A DNA stretch of 64,000 bases. It comes from Acidimicrobiaceae bacterium (GTDB taxonomy: Bacteria; Actinomycetota; Acidimicrobiia; Acidimicrobiales; RAAP-2). The stretch's first letter is position 1. Every line of letters begins with the position of its first letter. The notes under the pieces were generated by a model. That model was not told where the DNA came from, did not search any database, and saw only the letters and a list, made by a program, of their open reading frames with translations. This document shows, piece after piece, positions 8,829-17,598 of the stretch. A program made the position numbers and the translations under genes. Where the stretch lies: contig PKYQ01000023.1 in NCBI GenBank assembly GCA_003133685.1, positions 158,622-222,621 on the forward strand. The letters run 5' to 3'.

Positions 8829-10646
8829 CTACTTCTTCTTGTGGAGGCGGTGGCGTGCCGCGACGTCGAGGACGGCTTTGCGTAGACGCACCGACCGGGG
8901 CGTCACCTCGACGGCTTCGTCGTCGGCGATGAATTCCAGCGCCTGTTCCAGCGAGAAGATCGTCGGGGGCGCAATGCGCTCGGTATTGTCGCTGCCCGAG
9001 GCGCGCATGTTGGTGAGCTTCTTTTCTTTCGTGGGGTTCACGTTCATCTCGTCCGAACGAGAGTTCTCACCGACGATCATCCCCTCGTAGACCTCGACGC
9101 CGGGCCCGACGAAGAGCACGCCGCGTTGTTCGAGGTCGAGCAGGGCGTTGCCCGTCGTGTCGCCGCGCCGGTCGGCGACCAGCACGCCGTTCTGGCGCAG
9201 TCGGATATCGCCGAACCACGGGGCGTAGCCGTCGAAGTTCGAGTGCATGATGCCCGCGCCGCGCGTCTCGGTCATGAACTCGGTTCGAATCCCGACCAGT
9301 CCGCGCGCCGGAATACGCCATTCGAGTCGAACCCAACCGGTCCCGTGGTTGATCATGTCGGTCATCGTGCCCTTGCGGGTAGCGAGCAGCGTGGTGACGT
9401 TACCCACGAACTCCTCGGGCACGTCGATCGTGACGTGCTCGACCGGCTCGTGCAGCTTGCCGTCCACGGTGCGCGTGACGACCTGGGGCTTGCCGACCGT
9501 GAGCTCAAATCCTTCGCGGCGCATCGTCTCGATCAATACAGCGAGTTGCAGTTCACCGCGTCCTTGGACTTCCCAGGCATCGGGACGCTCGGTGTTGAGC
9601 ACACGCAAGGCGACGTTGCCGACGAGTTCGCGGTCGAGTCGATCCTTCACCATTCGCGCCGTGAGCAACTTGCCTTCGGTGCCGGCGAGCGGTGACGTGT
9701 TGATGCCGATCGTCATCGACAGGCTCGGCTCGTCCACGTGCAGCGGTTCGAGCGCGATTGGGTTCTCGGGGTCGGCCAGGGTCTCGCCTATGGTGATGTC
9801 CTCGAAGCCGGCGACCGCGACGATGTCACCGGGCCCCGCGCTCTGGGCCGGGATGCGCTCGAGTGCCTCGGTGATGAAGAGTTCGGTGATCTTGGCGTGC
9901 TCGATCGTGCCGTCGATGCGGCACCACGCGACGCGCTGACCGCGCTCGAGGTTGCCGTTGATGACTCGACAGAGCGCCAGCCGTCCCAGGTACGGGGAGG
10001 CGTCGAGGTTGCAGACCAACGCCTGAAGTCCGTGGCCCTCTTCGTATTCCGGCGCCGGCACGTAGTCGGCGATGGTCTGGAAGAGCGGCGTGAGGTCGCC
10101 CGACGTGTCATTCACGTCGAGCGAGGCCCACCCCTGACGCGCACTCGCGTAGAGGATCGGGAAGGAGATCTGGTGTTCGTCGGCGTCGAGGTCGAGAAAG
10201 AGGTTCTCTACTTCTTCGACCACCTCTTTAATTCGAGCGTCGGGACGGTCGACCTTGTTGATCACGAGCACCACCGGCAGGCGCTTCTCGAGGGTCTTTC
10301 GCAGTACGAAGCGGGTTTGGGGAAGGGGACCCTCGGCGGCGTCGACCAACAAGATGACCGCGTCGACCATGGCGAGTCCCCGTTCGACCTCGCCGCCAAA
10401 GTCGGCGTGACCAGGCGTGTCGATGATGTTGATGGTGAGGTCGTTCCATTTGACGGCCGTGTTCTTGGCCAGGATGGTGATGCCCTTTTCGCGCTCAAGG
10501 TCGCCGGAGTCCATGACCCGGTCGGTCAGCTCCTCGTGGGCCGTAAATGAACCGGTTTGACGCAGCATTTTATCCACCAACGTGGTTTTTCCGTGGTCCA
10601 CGTGGGCGATGATCGCGATATTTCTAAGGGAAGTTCTCAAGGCCAT
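8829..10646 (-). CDS. typA: Ribosome-binding translational GTPase TypA/BipA
   Basis: 605-residue GTPase of the elongation factor superfamily that binds ribosomes and supports stress-related translation and assembly. G1 AHVDHGKT, G3 DTPGHADFG and G4 NKVDRPD lie in the N-terminal 140 residues; the EF-Tu domain 2, EF-G domain III/V-like parts and the BipA C-terminal domain follow (RKGTMTDMI, GLVGIRTEFMTETRG). Length is normal for the family. The ATG at 10646 has only a short leader: a possible TAGCCT -10 lies 9 nt upstream. Gene ends 21 bp from tRNA-Ser. Confidence 0.95.
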   Translation of the reverse strand: MALRTSLRNIAIIAHVDHGKTTLVDKMLRQTGSFTAHEELTDRVMDSGDLEREKGITILAKNTAVKWNDLTINIIDTPGHADFGGEVERGLAMVDAVILLVDAAEGPLPQTRFVLRKTLEKRLPVVLVINKVDRPDARIKEVVEEVENLFLDLDADEHQISFPILYASARQGWASLDVNDTSGDLTPLFQTIADYVPAPEYEEGHGLQALVCNLDASPYLGRLALCRVINGNLERGQRVAWCRIDGTIEHAKITELFITEALERIPAQSAGPGDIVAVAGFEDITIGETLADPENPIALEPLHVDEPSLSMTIGINTSPLAGTEGKLLTARMVKDRLDRELVGNVALRVLNTERPDAWEVQGRGELQLAVLIETMRREGFELTVGKPQVVTRTVDGKLHEPVEHVTIDVPEEFVGNVTTLLATRKGTMTDMINHGTGWVRLEWRIPARGLVGIRTEFMTETRGAGIMHSNFDGYAPWFGDIRLRQNGVLVADRRGDTTGNALLDLEQRGVLFVGPGVEVYEGMIVGENSRSDEMNVNPTKEKKLTNMRASGSDNTERIAPPTIFSLEQALEFIADDEAVEVTPRSVRLRKAVLDVAARHRLHKKK

Positions 10647-10685
10647 GACCCATCAAGGCTACTCGGGTGCCCCTTGAACTAATAC

Positions 10686-11486
10686 CTAGGCCGCGAGTAG
10701 GGTCCCTCGACGCCGCTGTGCAACGGCCGTGCGCACCAAATCACGCGCGCCGCTGCGCAGGTCGCTCATCGTGCCATCGACCGAGAGACAGACCCCCGCC
10801 TCGGGCCACAGGCCGATGTAGCGCACCGGCGCGAGGCCGTCGTGGTCGGCCAACGCCTCGATCGTGAGATCGGCGCGCAACCCCGGTCCGGCACTCTTGC
10901 CCGGTGAACCGCTGCGTACGCGCACAACTGTCCGAGTTTCGTCGTTGTGCACGACGAGATCTCGACGGGCGCGAAGGGTCGTGCGCGCCGAGGCCACGTC
11001 GTAGTAGGCGTCACTGGCTGGGACCGCCCACGGCGCCTCGAGCCACTCCGCGATCTCTTGGAGCTGCGTCGCCCAGTTCACCGCTTCGGCCGTCACCAGT
11101 CCGATGACCGGATGGGGCGCCGAGGCCAGCCAGTGAGACAGTGAACCACTTCGGGAATAGCCCGACGCGGCGCGCAGCATCTGATCTCCTAACTCATCGC
11201 GCACGGCGTCGCGTACCGACGCGGGCTGCGTCGCCATCCGACGCAACGACGCGTTGCCGAGGACTCGACGTGCGGTTCCGGGTGACCAACGAAAGGCGTT
11301 GCCACTACGTCCGGCGCGCTCAACGCTCCACGCGTCGAGTCGACGATGGCCCGGCACGCTCACGGCGCGAAAACGCGTAGAGAGCGACGCGCGGTGCACG
11401 TCAGTCAACTGCACTGGATCAGCGGGCGCGCCGCGGACGAGATCGTTGAGATCGGACTTAGTCAGACGGCGATGCAACAACGTCAT
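10686..11486 (-). CDS. Hypothetical protein, second gene of an overlapping pair
   Basis: 266-residue protein that I do not recognise. It has no signal peptide or membrane segments. It is Arg-rich at the N-terminus (TLLHRRLTKSDLNDLV) and has a mixed alpha/beta look in the second half, with a strand-rich part around RRDLVVHND, RTVVRVRSGS and APVRYIGLWPE. The start ATG 11486 overlaps the stop of the upstream gene (ATGA), which decides it against an in-frame start four codons earlier. Translational coupling suggests the two products work together. Confidence 0.6.
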   Translation of the reverse strand: MTLLHRRLTKSDLNDLVRGAPADPVQLTDVHRASLSTRFRAVSVPGHRRLDAWSVERAGRSGNAFRWSPGTARRVLGNASLRRMATQPASVRDAVRDELGDQMLRAASGYSRSGSLSHWLASAPHPVIGLVTAEAVNWATQLQEIAEWLEAPWAVPASDAYYDVASARTTLRARRDLVVHNDETRTVVRVRSGSPGKSAGPGLRADLTIEALADHDGLAPVRYIGLWPEAGVCLSVDGTMSDLRSGARDLVRTAVAQRRRGTLLAA

Positions 11487-12280
11487 CGAACGCTCCACTG
11501 GTCACGGACGCTCGTGAGGACGTCGTCAACGCTTCGGGCGAGGAGTCCGTAGTCGACGTCACGAATCCAGATCTCGCCGGTCGCGCTCGAGAACGTGCAC
11601 GTTCGAAGTGGCATCACCGACGTTCGCAGCGTTTGCATCAGTGCGTGATAGCGCATCGATCGTTCGGCACCCTCGCCGAGTGGGGACGTGGTGACGTCAA
11701 AGAGAGCTATTGACGCCACTTCACTCGTCGAGGTGCCGATCATGAGGTCAACGACGTCGCGCAGCACGACGTTGCCGCCCGCGAGTCGTTGGGTCGCGCG
11801 AACGCAGCTGCGCGGCATCCAGCGCGCTGGGATCTCCCCCAGCGCGCGCGTCAACGTGACGAAGTGGGCTTCAAGGTCGGTCGCGAGGCGAGCGCGATCA
11901 TCGTCATCGAGGATGTCGAGCTGTTTGATCAGTTCGTTGGTACCGACTTCACCGCGCCACGCCGCGACGGCGTCGTCGAAGGCGTGATCGATCGACATCC
12001 CGACACTGAGGAGTCGTAACAACTGTCCGATTAACACGCCGCGAATGCGACCGGGCGTCGACATGGCGAGGTCAGTAGTGGCGAAGTGTTGTTGCAGTGA
12101 CGAAGTTCGCACGGCGAGCGGCGTCTCGAGACGTTCGGCTCCGATGATCTCGAAGATCCCGTCTTCCAGGAGCGACCGTAGGCCACCGGCGCTCGCGATA
12201 TCGATCAGGGGACGCTGGGACCGGTCGCCGCGTAACGCCTCGACCACACTGATGGGAGAGGAATCGAGCATCGTGGTCAT
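11483..12280 (-). CDS. Hypothetical protein, first gene of an overlapping pair
   Basis: 265-residue protein of unknown function. Predicted mostly helical and soluble, with an acidic stretch (QLDILDDDDRARLATDLE) and a C-terminal half rich in strands (EVASIALFDVTTSPLG, MPLRTCTFSSATGEIWI). No catalytic motif is evident. It is coupled to the next gene by a 4-base overlap. The ATG at 12280 is taken; an alternative ATG three codons later exists. The divergent neighbour is a 42-residue membrane protein. Confidence 0.6.
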   Translation of the reverse strand: MTTMLDSSPISVVEALRGDRSQRPLIDIASAGGLRSLLEDGIFEIIGAERLETPLAVRTSSLQQHFATTDLAMSTPGRIRGVLIGQLLRLLSVGMSIDHAFDDAVAAWRGEVGTNELIKQLDILDDDDRARLATDLEAHFVTLTRALGEIPARWMPRSCVRATQRLAGGNVVLRDVVDLMIGTSTSEVASIALFDVTTSPLGEGAERSMRYHALMQTLRTSVMPLRTCTFSSATGEIWIRDVDYGLLARSVDDVLTSVRDQWSVR

Positions 12281-12313
12281 GCATCCACTCTTGCGTGTTG
12301 GTGTGACACGTCG

Positions 12314-12319
12314 TAACGT
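12314..12319 (+). promoter_or_regulatory. -10 element TAACGT for a small leaderless gene
   Basis: TAACGT-gacgac-GTG: the hexamer ends exactly 6 nt before GTG 12326, the spacing seen at many genes in the window. The same hexamer at the same spacing precedes the gene at 38830. Confidence 0.5.
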
Positions 12320-12325
12320 GACGAC

Positions 12326-12454
12326 GTGTTCATCGCGGTCTTCTCGGTCTTCATCGCGGCGACGCTCGTGCTCGTCATCCTGACACTGCGCTGGGCCGTT
12401 CTTCGCGACCGCGAACGTCGGGCCGCTCAGTCGCCCGATGAGAAAACTCCCTAA
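12326..12454 (+). CDS. Small single-pass membrane protein, 42 residues
   Basis: Short reading frame GTG to TAA filling the gap between two minus-strand genes. The product starts with about 22 hydrophobic residues (FIAVFSVFIAATLVLVILTL) followed by RWAVLRDRERRA and a polar tail, a typical one-helix membrane peptide with positive residues on the cytoplasmic side. Support comes from the TAACGT -10 hexamer 6 nt upstream and from strongly periodic codon third positions. No ribosome binding site is visible, as expected for a leaderless message. Function unknown. Confidence 0.5.
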   Translation: MFIAVFSVFIAATLVLVILTLRWAVLRDRERRAAQSPDEKTP

Positions 12455-12458
12455 GGGG

Positions 12459-12770
12459 CTATTTTCCCTGCAGCTCTTTCAGTGTGCGATCGATGTCGGC
12501 GATGGCGCGCTCGATCACCGAAAGTCGCGCGGCGAGGGCCTCGTCGACCAGCGTCTGGACCCGGTCGTCCACCCGGTCATCGACGCGGCGGTCGATCTGA
12601 TCACGCAGTCGCGAATCAAGCGAGTCGACGAGCGGCTGCGTTAGATGCTTGAGCCGATTGCGCAGGTCCTGGACCTTCTCCCCGAAGGCATCCGACGAGT
12701 CGCCGGATTCCTTGGAATGCTTAGGCTCACTGCTTTCGTTGGCGTCGGACGTTTCGGTGGTGTCGCTCAT
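12459..12770 (-). CDS. Small acidic coiled-coil protein
   Basis: 103-residue soluble protein. The first 35 residues are disordered and rich in Ser, Glu and Asp; the rest is a long charged helix with a heptad-like pattern and an internal repeat RVDDRVDDRV, ending in IERAIADIDRTLKELQGK. This suggests a homo-oligomeric coiled coil. No family recognised. Its own -10 (TAGTCT) ends 6 nt before the ATG, and the TAG of that hexamer is also the stop codon of the secreted-protein gene just upstream. Confidence 0.7.
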   Translation of the reverse strand: MSDTTETSDANESSEPKHSKESGDSSDAFGEKVQDLRNRLKHLTQPLVDSLDSRLRDQIDRRVDDRVDDRVQTLVDEALAARLSVIERAIADIDRTLKELQGK

Positions 12771-12776
12771 GGGCCC

Positions 12777-12782
12777 AGACTA
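12777..12782 (-). promoter_or_regulatory. -10 element TAGTCT overlapping the upstream stop codon
   Basis: On the minus strand TAGTCT-gggccc-ATG. The first three bases (12782-12780) are the TAG stop of the preceding gene, so stop codon and promoter share sequence. Confidence 0.5.
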
Positions 12783-15050
12783 CGGCGCGGTCGGTGGGCA
12801 GTACACGCCGGCATTGAACTGCAACGTGTTGAACTGACCCGACCAGGGCGGGCTCAAGAGGGTGGACTCTTCAGAAGCCAGGGTGGCCTTCGGGGTGCAG
12901 GCGGCGGCGAAGGAGATGTAGCCACGTATGTTCGAACCGGTCGCGCCGCCGATCGGGGTCGGGCCGCCATTACCGAAGGCCACGGCGACGAAGACCGGCA
13001 TGGACTGCGTGACCAGGTTGTAGTTGCGATATTCGGACTGCGAGGCGTAGACCCCGGCATTCAGTGATGGGTCAATCGACGTCATGCCGGTGGCCCAGCC
13101 GTTCAACAACGCACTCCAGTACGTGGCGTACTTGGCCAGTGTGGCGCTCGAGGATCCACCCGGGGCGTCCAGTCCGGAATGGTTGTCGGGGTATCCTTCG
13201 GGGTCGAAGATGACCCAGTCCGGCTTCAGCCCGACGCCGAGAGAACGGTACTGATCGATCTGCGTCGCCACCCAGGCGCCCGCGGCGAATCCGTGGTTGT
13301 AGTAGTTCGTCGTCGTCATCGGTTCGCCCTTCAGCGGTCCACTCGCGGTCCAGAACGAGAGCCACGTGACGCGTTTGTGCGAGTTGTAGATGCTCTGGCC
13401 CATGAGGAAATCGGGGGAGTTGGCGACGCTCTTGGCGGACGTGAAACCGACCCAGGGCGAGCTCTGCGTGCCGAGTCCTCCGGTTTCGCTGACGATGGGC
13501 CAACCGTCGGTGACGGCCTGGCCCCATTTCGACGAAGGAATCGCGTAGACGCCGACGCCCTGGGGCGGCGGCGAGTTGACGCCCGCGGCGTAGAGCGTCA
13601 ACGTCGTACCGACCTGAATGCCGGTGACGGCATCGCCCACGGTGCGAGCTGAACTGCCGCCGGTCGCTGAGACGTCGGTGGCGCCCCACGTCGAAGAACC
13701 GAGCGCGTTCGTGAATGAGAAGAGGTCGCCCCAGTTCGCGGCCTGGCCGGCGATGGAAATTTGGGTCGGCGTGACGTTGACGAAGAGCGATCCGCTGAGC
13801 GGCGGCGCCCCGGTCGTGGCGCCGGTCACGTTCAATGCCGACCACACCGGCGTCTCCAATCCCGGGCTCGACGTGATCGGCGAGGCGAAGAGTTCGACGC
13901 TTCCGTTGCTCGTGAGAGCCGCGACGTCGACACCGGACGCGCCGTAGGACATTGCGAGTGCTCCGGCAACCTTCGGAGCGAGGGTCAACGTGGAGACGTC
14001 GAGTACCGACCACGAATTCGGTGACGCGCCGGTATTGGTATAGACGAGCAGGTCGCCCACGTTGGACGTCGTCACGAACGAAGGGACCGGTCCCGGAATG
14101 ACGATCGGATCACTCGCCACGGCGACACTCGAGGCGGGGAGCGTCGTGGTCGTCACCGGTTTCGTGGTGGTCGTGGTGGACTTTGGCTTCGTCGTTGTCG
14201 TTGTGCCACCGACTTTGGTCGTCGTCGTGACCGGCTGGGTCGTCGTCGTGACCGCCTTCGTCGTCGTCGTGACCGCCTTCGTCGTCGTCGTGACCGGCTT
14301 GGTCGTGGTCGTCACCGGCTTGGTCGTGGTCGTCGTGGGCGGCGTGGGCGGCGCCGGTGGGGTCGTCACCGTGACGCTGCCGGGCGTACCGGTCATGAAC
14401 GGAACGGGATGGCCAGCCGACCAACCAACCTGGAGCATCTCGATTGTGCTGGTGGTCGTGCGAAAGGCGACGGTCGCTGAGCGTCCGTTCACGAGAATGC
14501 TCGCGAGACCGTTGGCCGCCGTGGCGCCAGTCATTGCCGAGAGGTCGGTCGCGACGAACGGTCGCCACGCGCCTTGACCGTGAAGGTGGCGCCATAGCGG
14601 GGTGACGGGATCGTTCTGGCTGAGGAGGATTAGGTGCGCCACGTCATCGACATAGAGCAAGTCAACGTGGCCAGACGGGTCGAAGAACGGAATTGGGTCG
14701 GTCGACGGCGGTGGAAGGCTGTTCTTCGGTGTGGAAAGGTTCGTCCACGTCGTCACGCCGGTACTCGTCTTAGTGAAAAGCGCCAGTTGACCGTGATTCG
14801 TTCGATAGGCCAACACGCCTTCGGTCGCGTCGCTGGCGGCGTGCGGCGCGCCGAGCATGGTCGTGTGATCGATCTTGTCTTCGAGCGAGGCCGCGTTCCA
14901 CGGGAGCGGACCGGATCCGGAGTTTATGAACTGGTAAATGGGCAGACCGGCCGGCGCGTGGAGCGACGTCGCTCCACGCGACCCACTGGCCGCGAAGGTG
15001 ATGCTGGCTAGCACCACGGTTACTAAGAGCACTACCCGCTGAAGTTTCAC
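12780..15050 (-). CDS. Large secreted protein with Thr-rich linker and possible glycoside-hydrolase-like C-terminal domain
   Basis: 756 residues. Signal peptide (KLQRVVLLVTVVLASITFAASG) and then an N-terminal region with propeller-like repeats. Next is a Thr/Lys/Pro linker (about 235-305) made of TTTTKPV-type heptads, a second strand-rich region, and a C-terminal domain (about 520-756). The latter holds DWVIFDPEGYPDN (about 612), with acidic residues placed as in GH25/DUF1906-type TIM barrels, plus Cys residues near the end. The enzymatic assignment is tentative. Start GTG 15050 has an AGAGGA site. The linker probably spans the cell wall or is glycosylated. Neighbouring gene upstream encodes a secreted peptidase. 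Confidence 0.72.
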   Translation of the reverse strand: MKLQRVVLLVTVVLASITFAASGSRGATSLHAPAGLPIYQFINSGSGPLPWNAASLEDKIDHTTMLGAPHAASDATEGVLAYRTNHGQLALFTKTSTGVTTWTNLSTPKNSLPPPSTDPIPFFDPSGHVDLLYVDDVAHLILLSQNDPVTPLWRHLHGQGAWRPFVATDLSAMTGATAANGLASILVNGRSATVAFRTTTSTIEMLQVGWSAGHPVPFMTGTPGSVTVTTPPAPPTPPTTTTTKPVTTTTKPVTTTTKAVTTTTKAVTTTTQPVTTTTKVGGTTTTTKPKSTTTTTKPVTTTTLPASSVAVASDPIVIPGPVPSFVTTSNVGDLLVYTNTGASPNSWSVLDVSTLTLAPKVAGALAMSYGASGVDVAALTSNGSVELFASPITSSPGLETPVWSALNVTGATTGAPPLSGSLFVNVTPTQISIAGQAANWGDLFSFTNALGSSTWGATDVSATGGSSARTVGDAVTGIQVGTTLTLYAAGVNSPPPQGVGVYAIPSSKWGQAVTDGWPIVSETGGLGTQSSPWVGFTSAKSVANSPDFLMGQSIYNSHKRVTWLSFWTASGPLKGEPMTTTNYYNHGFAAGAWVATQIDQYRSLGVGLKPDWVIFDPEGYPDNHSGLDAPGGSSSATLAKYATYWSALLNGWATGMTSIDPSLNAGVYASQSEYRNYNLVTQSMPVFVAVAFGNGGPTPIGGATGSNIRGYISFAAACTPKATLASEESTLLSPPWSGQFNTLQFNAGVYCPPTAP
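14214..14331 (-). repeat. Tandem 21-bp coding repeat (TTTTKPV/KAV heptads)
   Basis: About five near-identical 21-bp units on the minus strand encode the heptads TTTTKPV, TTTTKAV and TTTTQPV in the linker of the secreted protein. Such slippage-prone repeats can vary in copy number between strains. Confidence 0.8.
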
Positions 15051-15099
15051 TCGTGTCCTCTTGGGAACTAACCCAATTCGTCGTGCACTTCCATTAAGA

Positions 15100-15105
15100 A
15101 GTCTA
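15100..15105 (-). promoter_or_regulatory. Possible -10 TAGACT for the Thr-rich secreted protein
   Basis: TAGACT on the minus strand lies about 50 nt before GTG 15050, which has its own ribosome binding site, so this would be a leadered transcript. No clear -35. Confidence 0.25.
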
Positions 15106-15158
15106 GGGGCGGCGTATTTTTGAATTCGTGCAACGACCGTCCGATCAGGCGTTGAGTA

Positions 15159-17525
15159 TTACTTTCGCGTGACGATTGACTTTGCGCTCGACGCCGCGCC
15201 GGCGCCATTGACGTTGAGCGCTCGTACTGAAACGCGATACGCCTTGCCCTTCGCCAAGTTGCGCACTCTGATCGACTTAGCGTCTCGTGCCAGTGAGATC
15301 CAGCGCGAAGCACCACTCAGCGAATACTGGTACGACGTGATCACGGCACCGCCGTTGGACGATGGTGCGCGCGCCACGAGTTCGAAGCCACCGACCAACG
15401 CCGACAGTGTTGCGATCGTCGCGCGTCCGGGAACCTTCGACGTCGTGGCATCGGCCGTAACCTGAATGGTCGTTTCGTCGATCAGCTGCGCCTCGTAGCT
15501 CACGGCGACGTCAATAGGACCCGGTTCACTCCCCGAGACACTGAACTGCGCGACGCCGTTCGCATTCGTCGCGACGGTGTAGCTCGCGCTGCCGTTCGTC
15601 GATTCACTGGAGCGGTCACTGTCGATCAGGACTTGACCGTTGTCGATCGCGTTGGTCGCCGTGACACTCACGAGGGCGTTCGCGAGTGGATCGTTGTCGG
15701 TGTTGTGCAGCGTGGCCGTGACGTTGACCGGCACGTCGACCGCGGTGCTCGACTTCGAGACGACCAAGGAACTCTTCGTGGCGTCGAACGCCGGCGGGCA
15801 GAGACCGGCGAAGAAGGCCGCTCCGCCGGGACTGCCCAATCCCGATGCTTCGTCGTACCCAACGCCGGCGATGTAGGCGCCGACGCCGTAGAGGTCATTC
15901 GAGCCGGTCGTCACGTCGACGAAGCCCGTCGACGCCATTGCGTAGAGCGACGGGTTAATGAAGCCCAGTCGACCGGTGCCACAACCTTGGGCCCCCACGG
16001 CGATCAAGGAACTCACCATCGGTGAACCGATTGAGGTACCGCCGACGGAGTTCCAGCCGGCCGCGCAGTTCTGATGGCACGCCCCCTGGCTGGTTCCCGT
16101 GAAGTACTGGATGAAACCGGTGTTGGGGCCCGCGTCGGTCGAGAGGTCCGGCACCAGGCGCATCGTGTCGCTGGCGGGGATACCCGGCGCGCTCTGCCAC
16201 GTCGGACGCGACCACAAACTGGAGATGCCGCCGCCCCCGGCGCCGGGGTCACCGGACTTGACCGGCGTGTTCCACACGGTTTGGCTCAAGGGATTGATGT
16301 CGTTGACGCTGAGTCCACCGACACCCGTCACGTAGGGCTGGGAGGCCGGGTCATCGACGGCCAGATTGTTGTTCGTGATGCCGTTGCAGTCCGATGAACC
16401 TTCGTCACCGGCGGCCGACACCACGGTCTGGCCCTGGGCCGCCATCTGTTCGAAAATCGGTTGTTCGGCCGACGGGTCACCGCTCGGATCGCTCTCACAC
16501 GTTCCCCACGACGTGGAGACGATCGTCGCGGTGTTGTCGTCAGCGATTCGTTGGTACGTATCGGTCGGTCCGGTGCTGGTGTTCGGCCCCTGGTAGATAT
16601 CGATCGACGCGCCCGGCGCCATCGCGGCGAGCTCTTCGATGTCAAGCGTTGGCTCGTCGTCGTAAGCGCCCCTCGGACCGCCGTCGACCGAGACCGGCGT
16701 GATGGTGGGGTTGAGTCCGTAGCAGTTCAGGAACGTCGCGAGGTCACCCGGGTCGTACGCGCTCAATTCGTACACGGCGATCGTCTGGCCCGAACCGGTG
16801 ACGTTGTTCGCCCACTCTGACGCGAGACCATAGAGCTGGGCGAATTGAAACGGCGTGTACCCACCGTTGGCGTTCGGTGTCGTCGTGGTCTCGCCGCCGT
16901 CATCCGGACACGTCGTCGCAATGGCGCTCCGTGAACTGACGTGGGAGCGCACCATGTTGGTCGACGGCTGCACCACCGACGAGAGTCCCGCGATCCCGGC
17001 GATGTGTCGAGCGATCGGTGAAGGCACCGTACCCTTCGTGGCCAATTGCGCGGCGAGGACGCCGTTCGATCGACGAACCGTTTCGACGCCCGCGGCGAAC
17101 GCCTGGGCGATATCGGTCGTCGTGCCCTTCACGTGCAGTACGAGACGGCCTCGACTGAGTGCACCAACGTGCAGACCAAATCCATCGAAGTAGTCGCGCA
17201 CCGCGGTGACCGAAGCCGCGGATGCACCGAAGCGCTGCGCGAACTGTGACGTCGTGAGGTAGTGGCGATAGTTTGCTGAGGCCGTGTCCGAGAGGCTCGA
17301 GATGTAGTTGGCGAGTCCCGTCGAACGTCGCGGCGTCAACGTCACGTCAAAGGTCGTCGTAATCGCCCGATGGACGACGGTGACGTTCGTGGGCACCGGC
17401 GCGGAGCCCGCGACCACGACGCGCGCTTCGGTCGCGGCCGCGTTCATGGTGGGCAACGCGAGAGCGACGAGCGCGACGGCGATGGCCATGATCGGCCAGC
17501 GGAGGCGGAGGGATTCGCGGCGCAT
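15159..17525 (-). CDS. Secreted S53-family (sedolisin/kumamolisin-type) serine-carboxyl peptidase with C-terminal Ig-like and FN3-like domains
   Basis: 788 residues: signal peptide (to about 32), pro-kumamolisin activation domain (about 45-190), then the S53 catalytic domain (about 225-560). The catalytic Glu and Asp are in EPTLDIEEL (about 292), the oxyanion Asp in the SAAGDEGSSDC region, and the nucleophile Ser in GGTSIGSPMVS (about 498). The C-terminus adds an Ig-like (Big_1-like) domain with NVTATLHNTDNDPLANALV and a fibronectin III-like domain ending at VRALNVNGAGAAS, both plausible for substrate or wall binding. The family acts at acid pH. TAGGCT 6 nt before ATG 17525 suggests leaderless expression. 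Confidence 0.9.
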   Translation of the reverse strand: MRRESLRLRWPIMAIAVALVALALPTMNAAATEARVVVAGSAPVPTNVTVVHRAITTTFDVTLTPRRSTGLANYISSLSDTASANYRHYLTTSQFAQRFGASAASVTAVRDYFDGFGLHVGALSRGRLVLHVKGTTTDIAQAFAAGVETVRRSNGVLAAQLATKGTVPSPIARHIAGIAGLSSVVQPSTNMVRSHVSSRSAIATTCPDDGGETTTTPNANGGYTPFQFAQLYGLASEWANNVTGSGQTIAVYELSAYDPGDLATFLNCYGLNPTITPVSVDGGPRGAYDDEPTLDIEELAAMAPGASIDIYQGPNTSTGPTDTYQRIADDNTATIVSTSWGTCESDPSGDPSAEQPIFEQMAAQGQTVVSAAGDEGSSDCNGITNNNLAVDDPASQPYVTGVGGLSVNDINPLSQTVWNTPVKSGDPGAGGGGISSLWSRPTWQSAPGIPASDTMRLVPDLSTDAGPNTGFIQYFTGTSQGACHQNCAAGWNSVGGTSIGSPMVSSLIAVGAQGCGTGRLGFINPSLYAMASTGFVDVTTGSNDLYGVGAYIAGVGYDEASGLGSPGGAAFFAGLCPPAFDATKSSLVVSKSSTAVDVPVNVTATLHNTDNDPLANALVSVTATNAIDNGQVLIDSDRSSESTNGSASYTVATNANGVAQFSVSGSEPGPIDVAVSYEAQLIDETTIQVTADATTSKVPGRATIATLSALVGGFELVARAPSSNGGAVITSYQYSLSGASRWISLARDAKSIRVRNLAKGKAYRVSVRALNVNGAGAASSAKSIVTRK

Positions 17526-17531
17526 GGCCTC

Positions 17532-17537
17532 AGCCTA
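17532..17537 (-). promoter_or_regulatory. -10 element TAGGCT for the S53 peptidase gene
   Basis: Minus strand TAGGCT-gaggcc-ATG, 6-nt spacing. The same TAGGCT hexamer precedes the genes starting at 18910, 29154 and 29307. Confidence 0.5.
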
Positions 17538-17598
17538 GGAAGACTGCGACACCCCCGGCGTATCCGGTTTGAATGTTGTGGAAGAAGTTAGAAGATTC

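Noticed and set aside
14214-14331. Regular short repeats that might be a CRISPR array
   Set aside because: Units are contiguous 21-bp coding repeats giving TTTTKPV heptads, without unique spacers or cas genes.
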